Assembly (NCBI GenBank): GCA_002482845.1
Contig: DLGT01000057.1
Coordinates: forward strand, 1-64,000
From: Saprospiraceae bacterium UBA7687
GTDB lineage: Bacteria > Bacteroidota > Bacteroidia > Chitinophagales > Saprospiraceae
DNA: 64,000 nt
Direction of reading: 5' to 3'
Below the pieces are notes generated by a model. That model worked only from the letters and a program-made list of their open reading frames with translations, ran no database searches and was not told the origin of the DNA. The position numbers were made by a program, and so were the translations under genes. Below, in pieces: positions 9,340 to 19,000 of the stretch (positions within the stretch are counted from its first letter, which is position 1; every line of letters starts with the position of its first letter).

Positions 9340-9395
9340 GGAACTCGCGACATGACTGATAGAACTCGCGACACGACTGATAGAACTCGCGCCGG
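9340..9395. repeat. Short 21-bp tandem array (2 full units plus partial)
   Basis: Units at 9354 and 9375 (GACTGATAGAACTCGCGAC plus 2 bp) are preceded by a partial unit right after TTTTTTAAC. They are the same unit family as the larger array at 9522, with a degenerate unit between them near 9436-9456. Confidence 0.8.
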
Positions 9396-9521
9396 AAAAA
9401 TGATTTCTTTCATAATTTCTGACAAAACGACAGCCATCTCTGATAGAATTGCCAATTCCTTTAACATATCGACCGATTGCGCTATAAATCGTTAAGACTC
9501 CTTTAACATAACTCCCATCGT

Positions 9522-9710
9522 GACTGACAGAACTACCGACACGACTGATAGAACTACCGTCGTGACTGATAGAATTAGCGACATGACTGATAGAACTAGC
9601 GACACGACTGATAGAATTAGCGACATGACTGATAGAACTACCGTCGTGACTGATAGAACTACCTTCGTGACTGATATAACTTGCGACGTGACTGATAGAA
9701 TTAGCGGTCG
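9522..9710. repeat. Tandem array of nine 21-bp units
   Basis: Nine head-to-tail units of exactly 21 bp begin at 9522, 9543 and so on to 9690, with consensus GACTGATAGAAYTA then SCGACAY or CCGTCGT. Two versions of the unit end (GCGACAT/C and CCGTCGT) are interspersed. Because 21 is a multiple of 3, one frame stays open (9520-9723, reading TDRxxxx heptads), but no start signal or recognisable protein supports translation. There are no spacers, so this is not CRISPR. It is most likely a minisatellite. Confidence 0.85.
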
Positions 9711-10056
9711 CTTTGATACATGACTGTAGCTACTTGGTATGTATGGTAGTATTTTTATGGAAACTATGGATGATTAAAACTAGCCTTCTTTCACCTAGAT
9801 TCACTATAAAACCTTCTTTGGGTAATCTTGTATGCTATTTCTAAATCTTTACGCCATCTTTATTCGGAATGTTAAGTTTAGCTCCTTCACTGTTCCGGTT
9901 TTTACAAAAAAAATGAAGTCCATTCATTGGGTTTTAATTTGAGATGAGAGTAACCAACAAACGGACTTCAAAATACTAAGCAACCAAAATTCTTATGATC
10001 TAACCATAAGCTCATTTATTATTAAATACTATCCTAAATTTCTTTTTTTTAACATA
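9711..10056. other. Spacer between repeat array and giant gene
   Basis: Apart from the terminator at 9906-9970, nothing definable is seen. A minus-strand reading between about 9760 and 9900 is broken by stops and was not recognised. Confidence 0.5.
9906..9970 (-). terminator. Intrinsic terminator of the giant surface-protein gene
   Basis: On the minus strand TGAAGTCCGTTTGTTGG pairs with CCAATGAATGGACTTCA (17-bp stem with a few wobble or mismatched positions, ~23-nt loop) and is followed directly by eight T. It lies about 85 bp after the stop of the 11.3-kb gene. Confidence 0.8.
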
Positions 10057-13000
10057 TCACAACCCTGAAGGCACTTGTTCAATTACAAAATTAAAATTGG
10101 ACAACAAACCTATATTCAATGGATGGAGTAGCAACTGACTAAACAAATAATTTTTGTCATCATTCGGATTATCATACTTTGATTTGGCATTCATATCAAA
10201 ATCACCTTGTAAATATCCATAGGTAAAGTTATAATTGGATGTGTTCATTACGTTGGTAGGGTAAGCAAATACATCAAAAAACAGTACATTCTGATCATCA
10301 CCAGGATTGACAAATTTTATCTTTCCATTTGCATCAAAATCTCCTGCCCACATAGCCCTATATCCAAATACTACATCATCTTTTAATGCCAATCCTGTAT
10401 AATCATACCCATTATTAAGCGATGTTCCATAATCATAAACGGGTTGGCTATTCTTTGTAAAGTCGACTAAAGTTCTTGTAGACACTTTTTGTGACATCAC
10501 ACCCAAATGATTCCTGTGACGAACAACCACATAACAACTATCCACCAAAACGCCAGAAAATGCTAAAGGACTTACGCCATTGATATCGACAATATCGCCA
10601 TCTCTCTGCAACAATCCTGATCTAGTAGCTATCACTGTTCTGAAATTAGACTTTGATCTCAATTCTACAAATACCCAATCAACAATGGCATTCTGTCCTG
10701 TGATGCTAAAAACGGCTGCTGAATCAATAATCTCCTGATATCTAGGTAATAATCCTGGACCAACATGCGTAAATTTGGAAGTAACATCTATATTAGTTGT
10801 TGCAAAACTGTATGGGTCTTTTACAGGAATATAATTCGCACCATTAAAAGGACTATTGCGAAGATTATCTCTCATCAATGGTCTATTATCAGATGCTTTT
10901 TGTCCACCGTTATCTATTAGCGCACCTTCTAAATACACCCTTAACTGCAAAGTCATATCTCTCAATACCAAGATATGCGCTGTCGCACTTACACATAAGG
11001 CTGTAGTGTTTTGATCGCATACCGTGTACACAATATCTACAGGTCCAGTAAATCCTTGATTAGGTGTAAAAGTCAATTGTCCATTACTACTCAGATAATA
11101 CGAACCTGATGATACTGACATAGGATTACCCATACTACCTTGCGCTATAATAGTTTGACCATCATTTTCTGGATCACTATCATTTATCAATACATTGCCA
11201 TTCAAAGTATATCCTTGGTAAACACTGAAAAAATCATCCGCAGCAACGGTACTGTTTATTGCCGAAACTGCATTAATGGTGATGATCTGCTTGGATTCCA
11301 TACAATTACTTGGATCTACATCAGAACATACCCTGTATATTAAGGTATCCATACCTACATGACCTTGGTTGGGTGTATATATGATATTACCTGATGCATC
11401 TATGCTAGCCAGTCCATTGTTTGGCGTTGTAGTAATCGTTATGTTTTCAGGATACAACTGACATTCCACACCATTGATACATTTATCATTTGCCATCGTA
11501 TGAATGGTCAAAACTTGTCCGGCAAATGTCGTGGCTATATCTAAATTAGGTACAATACTTTTTTTACCTGTCAACGGATCTATCACGGTGATAATGAGTT
11601 GTGATGTAGGACAACCAAACACATAAGTCGGAAGACAAACAGATACATTGTATGTGTAAACGCCTACTTTATCTCCAATAAATGTATAAGTACCATCCGC
11701 ATTAACAACTAAGTTTGATATACTTCCTGAAGGTTTTGAGACTAAAATCATGGATTGACCATAAGTCGTTCCCACAGGTATTTCATCATTTGTTTTTACA
11801 TTACCTGATAGTTGAACACCTACAGTGGTGACATTAAAATCTGGATCGATACAACTTTTGATAGTCAATACATCATCAGGTAAGGTACTGATACATCCTG
11901 TGATATTGTCCATAAAATAGAATGAAACCTTTCCCGGTGCGATACCTGTGACCATACCAGAGTTATTAACCTTGGCAACAGTAGGATTAGTACTCATCCA
12001 AATGCCACCTGTAGAAGGTGATAATTGGGTGGTGTAACCAAGACAAACATTAGTAGGTCCCGTGATGGAAACTTCGATTGGCCCTAAAACGTGGATCGGA
12101 GATGAATATTCCGATAAACACCCTGAAAAAGATTCTTGAAAGGCAAATCTAGCTTCACCCACAGCCAGACCTATGACTACGCCATCATTAGTAATAGTAG
12201 CCACAGAAGGTTGATTACTGATCCACGTACCACCCGTAGATGGGAAAAGTGAAGTCGTAGCACCTATACAAATATCTGCAGGACCAGTCAAAGCTATGGA
12301 TGGTTTCCCGACAATAATAACTGGGTTAGATTGATTAGATGTACATCCTGAACTTGCACTGGTAAATGTAAATCTAGTAATACCTTGTTGAAGTCCCGTC
12401 ACCACACCTGATGCAGTTATTGAAGCAATACTAGGATTTAAACTAGTCCAAGTACCACCAGAAGTAGGGCTCAAAGTATTGGTAGCGCCTACACATAAAG
12501 TATTAAAATCAGAAGTAATCGCTGGCTTCGTATTGACCGTCACTGTTACAATTCCATCAGAGGTGCAGCCTGTGGAATTCTGTGTGAATGAAAACGTCGC
12601 GTTGCCACTGTTTAGGCCAGAGACCACTCCTGAATTATTAATTGAAGCAATAGTCGGTTGATTGCTTATCCACACGCCTCCAGTCGTAGGACTAAGGTTA
12701 GTTGTACTACCTATACATATTTGTGACGGACCGATCAGAGATATAGTCGGCTTAGCATGTATGGTAAACAACTGTGATGGATTAGAGATACAACCTGTAC
12801 TGCCATCTTGCAAAGTAAAAAATGCTGTTCCAGCTGCAATTGCAGTCACAACACCTTGATTATTTATAGTAGCCACTGATGGATTGCTGCTTGTCCATGT
12901 ACCAGCATTAGAAGCAGATAAATTTAGTGTACTTCCTATACAAATGCCATTGTTTGTCAATTCATTAATAGTAGGTTTTCCATTGATAATAATAGGAACA

Positions 13001-16000
13001 GAAGGATCAGATACACAGCCACCATCGGTTGTGAATACAAAAGTGACACTACCCTGCCCTATGGCTGTTACGATACCAGTATTTGTTATCGTGGCAACAT
13101 TCGGATTGCTACTCGTCCAGTTTCCACCAGTAGATGGAGAAAACGATGTTGTGCCATTGATACACAACATAGCATCTCCAAGTAAGGAAATATTTGGTTT
13201 TTGACCAATGGTTATTGGAGCGGAAGGATTAGAAACACATCCCGATGAAGTCTCTGTAAAAATGAAAGTAGCTGTACCAGAACTAATCCCTGTAACGATA
13301 CCATTATTACTGATCGTCGCTACACTAGGATTTGTACTAGCCCATGTCCCACCAGTAGATGGAGAGAGCGAAGTGCTGCCTCCAATACAAATAGAATTTA
13401 AGCCATTTATGGTTACAACTGGTTTTGCATATACGGCAATAGGTGCAGTATTAGCCGATATGCAACCAGTTGAAATGTTCGTAAATTTGAATGTCGCTTG
13501 TCCAGCTGCCAAAGCTGTAACTACCCCAGCATTTGTGATCGTAGCAATGGTAGGATTATTACTTACCCATGTACCTCCGACAGTTGGAGAAAAAGAAGTA
13601 GTAGAACCGATACAAAGTTGAGCATCACCTGTAAGTGTAGTGACTGGTCGACCTGCTACTGTAATGGGCGCAGTCGGATCTGACGTACACATGGTAGTAA
13701 AATCTATAAAACTAAAAGTCACCATGCCAGCTGACAAGGCTGTCACTTGTCCAGAAGAACTTACAATTGCAATAGCATTATTACTGCTGATCCACATACC
13801 ACCTGACGTAGGTGATAGCTGTGTAGTTCCCCCTTCACATATTAATGATGCGCCCGTAATGGCAACAACAGGTTTTGAACTGACTACAATATCATCAGTA
13901 GGCAATGAAGTACAATTGGTAGTGCTATTGGTAAAAATAAATGATGCCGTACCTGGAGATACTGCGGTAACCAATCCTGCATTATTCACCGTAGCGATGG
14001 ATGGATGACTACTCGTCCAGACGCCACCAGAAGATGGACTTAATTGTGTGGTAAATCCTGTACATAAAATATCATCACCTAGGATAGACACATTAGGACC
14101 GACACCCACGGTAACTGGTGCAGAAGGATTGGAAGTACATCCTGAACCAGATTCTGTATAAGTAAATGTAGCTGTTCCTTGAGACACAGCGGTTACTAAA
14201 CCACTATTACTAATAGTAGCCACAGCAGGATTATTACTAATCCAAGTACCACCCAGACTAGGTGACAATGTAGTCGTAGATCCTACACATATCACAGAAG
14301 ATCCAGTAATCGTAGTAGTTGGTTTTGAATCTACGGTAATAGGCAAAGTCGAATTAGAAACACATCCTGTCACGCTATTAGTAAAAGTAAATGTTGCCGA
14401 CCCCATAGATAAACCTGTCACAATTCCAGCGTTATTTACACTAGCTACGGCAGGATTATTACTTGACCACGTCCCTCCTGAAGTAGGCGATAGTTGCGTA
14501 GTGGATCCTATACAAATCGAATTAGAACCTGTTATTGCCACACTTGGTCTTGGATAAACATCAATGACAGCATCCAACACTGTAGAGCAACCAAGGTTAT
14601 TGGTAACGGTAACAAAATAAGTAGATGAAGGTAATGATGGTGTCACAGTCACTTGTTGACTTGTTGCATTTGCAGCATTTGCACTCCATAAGTACGTAGG
14701 ACTTCCTGATGCATTCACCGAAAGGGTAATATTGTTACCTTCGCAAATTTGCGTCTGAAGATTCACGATAAATGGTTCATATCTTTGATACACAAATCCT
14801 GATGCATTAGCAGAACATCCATTATCGTCCAATACAGTTATATAATAATTACCATTTTGGGTAATATCTATAGTTGCTGTACTACCTGTAAAACTATTTG
14901 GTCCAGTCCATGCATATGCATATGGAGCAGTTCCTTGGTTAACCAATGCAGTAAGTTGGGAATCATCCTTAAGACATGCAGAACCGTTATAATCAATGCT
15001 TACTTGTGGTTTAGAAACAACAGCAACAGATGCAGATGGATCAGAAATACAACCTGCTGTATTGGTAAAAACAAATGTCACGTTCCCTACTGAAACTGGA
15101 GTCACTTGACCACTATTATTAATGGTAGCTACACTTGGGTTTGTACTTTGCCATGTGCCACCACTACTAGGAGACATGGTCATAGTAATACCTATACAAA
15201 GTATAGCATCACCTGGTATAACTGCCACAGGTTTAGCATGAATGGTTACAATGGATGAAGGTGCAGATGAACAACCGGTAACACTATTTGTAAATGTAAA
15301 CTGGGCACTTCCTGCTGACAATGCGGTAACTAGGCCAGCATTATTAATACTCGCTATCGTTGGATTGCTGTTCACCCATGTACCACCAGTGTTTGGCAGA
15401 ATTGAAATAGATTGACCGACACAAAGAGAAGAATTTCCATTAAGATTTATTTGGGGTATATCTGATACATTAATACTTATAAGATTACTATTGTCAGAAC
15501 AAATAATGCCACTAGTAGTCGTATACACTCTTCTGAACCTATGGTCACCCAGGGTAAGATTTGATGTCGAATAATCTTTTGTATTGTTAATACCTGATGC
15601 TGGAGCAAAAACGCCATTATTAAAACTATACTCCCAAAGATATGTCCCATTCGATGGTGTTGGTGAAGTACCCGTCAGCTGAATACTTCCTGAAGTTCCA
15701 CAATAGGTAGATGACATAGTGTTTTGAATCGTATTATTATTAATAGGACACCCACAACTACCACCGACATTTATCGATACAATATCAGAGCAACCCTGTG
15801 CATTTGTCCATACTAAATTATAAATACCTTCTTGCGTAAAACCAGAAACAATTGTAGTTGGGCTATTTACATTTTGAATAGTCACCGTACCAGCACTTCC
15901 ACTTCCTAACGTCCATGCACCTGTGCCCGTAGCTTGCATAGTCGCTTGACCCGTAATATAACAATTTACATTATTAATATCATTACCAGCATTTGGTAAA

Positions 16001-19000
16001 GCATTGATAGTAATAGGCAAACTTGCATTAGAAGCACAACCTGCTGTATTGGTAAAAATAAAAGTCGCTGTACCTGCACTTACACCTGTTACTAAACCCG
16101 TATTTGTTACTGTTGCTATGGCATTATTGCTACTTACCCATGTACCTCCCGTTGATGGTGTCAATGTAGTGGTTTGACCAATACAAATGGCGTTTGACCC
16201 CGTAATATTAGTAATAGGTCTAGCTATGACATTTATATTTGCATCTAAAACAGACGTACAACCTAAACTATTTGTCACTGTCACAAAATATTGGGAAGAT
16301 GGTACCGCAGGAGTTACTGTAACTTGACTAGTTGTAGCATTTCCTGCATTTGCACTCCACAAATAAGTAGGACTATCTGTCGCATTTACGGTTAGTGTTA
16401 CAGTATTACCTTCACAAACTTCCGTTACTAGATTAGCAATAAATGGTTCATACTTTTGGTAAACATAACCTGATGTACTAGCTGAGCAACCATTGTTATC
16501 CACTATTGAGACATAATAATTGCCATTAGCTGTAATCGAAATAGTTTGTGTATTTCCTGAAAAACTATTTGGTCCAGTCCAGGTAAAGTTATACGGACCA
16601 CTGCCATTGCTAGCCACAGCTGTTAATTGTGAATTATTTGTCAAACACACAGATCCATTATAGTCTATGCTTACAGTTGGTTGATTTACTACTGTTAAAG
16701 CCGATGAAGCATTCGAACTACAACCTGTAACAGCATTTGTAAAAATAAAAGATGTTGTACCTACTGATAATGCAGTCACTAATCCACTATTACTGATAGA
16801 TGCCACCGTTGGATTGGTACTTTGCCAACTTCCTCCTGTACTTGGAGTCATAGCCAATGTACTACCAATACAAAGCGTCGATGTACTCGGGTTACTAATA
16901 ATTGGCCTAGAATTTATGGTAATAGCTGCTGTAGCAATGGATGCACAACCTGCTGTATTTGTAAAAGTAAAAGTTGCCGTACCTGCGCCTACGCCTGTTA
17001 CCACACCTGCATTTGTCACAGTAGCAATGGCTGTATTGCTACTAGCCCATGTACCGCCTGTTGTTGGAGATAAGGTAGTAGTTGCACCTACACAAATAGC
17101 TGTAGGACCTGTAACGCTGACGGTAGGTCTTCCATTTATAGTGATAGCTGCAGTAGCAATAGATGGACAGCCTGCTGTATTTGTAAAAGTAAATGTTGCT
17201 GTACCTGCACTTACACCTGTTACCACACCTGCATTTGTTACGGTGGCAACGGCTGTATTACTACTGACCCACGTACCACCTGTTGTTGGAGATAAGGTAG
17301 TTGTTGCCCCAACACAAATGGCTGTAGGACCTGTGATACTTACCGTTGGTCTTGCATTTATGGTGATAGCAGCGGTAGCAAAAGATGTACAACCTGCTGT
17401 ATTTGTAAATGTAAATGTAGCTGTACCTGCGCTGACACCTGTAACAACACCTAAATTTGTAACAGTGGCAACGGCTGTATTACTACTGACCCATGTACCA
17501 CCTGTAGTTGGGGATAAGGTAGTAGTTGCACCTACACAAATGGCTGTAGGACCTGTGATACTTACCGTTGGTCTTGCATTTATAGTAATAGCTGCTGTAG
17601 CAATGGATGCACAACCTGCTGTATTTGTGAAGGTAAATGTTGCTGTACCTGCACTTACACCTGTCACCACACCTGCATTTGTTACGGTAGCAACAGCTGT
17701 ATTGCTACTCGCCCAAGTACCACCTGTTGTCGGAGATAATGTTGTGGTTGCCCCTACACAAATAGATGTAGGGCCTGTGATACTTACCGTTGGACGAGCA
17801 TTTATGGTAATAGCAGCTGTACCATTTGAAGCACAACCTGCTGTATTTGTAAAGATAAAAGTTGCTGTACCAGCGCTGACACCTGTAACCACACCAGCAT
17901 TTGTTACTGTGGCAACAGCAGCATTGCTACTAGACCAAGTACCTCCGGTCGTAGGTGATAAAGTGGTCGTACTACCTACACAAATGGTGGTAGGTCCTGT
18001 GATACTCACTGTTGGTTTAGCACTAACTGAAATCGGAGATGTGGCATTTGACACACATCCAGAACTAGTATTTGTAAATGTAAAAGTTGCTGTCCCTGCA
18101 CTGACACCTGTTACTACTCCAGCATTTGTAACTGTGGCAATAGCAGCATTACTACTTGTCCAAGTACCACCTGTGGTAGGTGACAATGTAGTAGTCGCCC
18201 CTATACAAATGCCTGCTGCACCAGTTATGCTTACCGTAGGTTTTGCGTTAATAGTGACGGGCAAAGTTGCACTAGATGTACAACCAGAAGATGTTTCAAA
18301 AAACGTAAATGTAGCAGTACCAGCTGAAACGCCCGTTACCACACCAGCATTTGTTACCGTAGCTACAGCAGTATTACTACTCGTCCAAGTCCCACCAGTT
18401 GTTGGTGAAAGTGTTGTTGTATTGCCCACACAAATACTAGAAGGACCTGTGATATTTACTTTTGGTTGAACCACTATTATTTTTACATTCGATAGATTTT
18501 GTCCACATTCTGGTCTACCATCACATTCAAAAATGGCTCTATAATAAACATCTTGATAAATAGGACCTGTAGTGTATACATCTGAATTTGCACCCACAAT
18601 ATTTGACCAATTTTCTAGATCTGTTGATGATTGCCACTGTAAAACACAGTTTCCTACACTTCCAGTCTTGTCAGATGTAAGAACGATCGATTGTCCAGGA
18701 CAAATATTACCCGTACCATCCACACTAACTGAAGGACAAGCTATGGCTGTATTAAATTCATAACATTTAAAATATAATGAATTTAATCTTTCTTCACCAC
18801 CTGAGCCATTGTATGGAACGCCACTATAATCACCACCATAAGTAACTGTAATAGAATTTTCATCTGTAAATATAAATGAAATCATACCCGTTAAATCGGT
18901 TTCGTCAACACCTGGAAATGCGGGTAAAGCACCTTTAGCTTTTAACGATCCTGACAGAGATAAGGTAGTGGGTGATTGCAATTGATATGCATCAAAAGAA

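Noticed and set aside
9340..9710. Possible CRISPR array
   Set aside because: Units are contiguous 21-bp tandem repeats without unique spacers and there are no cas genes nearby.
9520..9723. 67-codon frame of TDRxxxx heptads
   Set aside because: It is open only because the 21-bp repeat unit is a multiple of three; there is no credible start context or protein family.
9760..9905. Minus-strand remnant of a transposase
   Set aside because: Frames are short and broken, there are no terminal inverted repeats, and the only inverted repeat nearby is the giant gene's terminator.
16814..18469. 551-codon open frame on the plus strand rich in Val, Pro and Ala
   Set aside because: It lies fully antisense to the 222-bp repeats of the giant gene and repeats with the same period; it is a shadow created by repeat codon choice.
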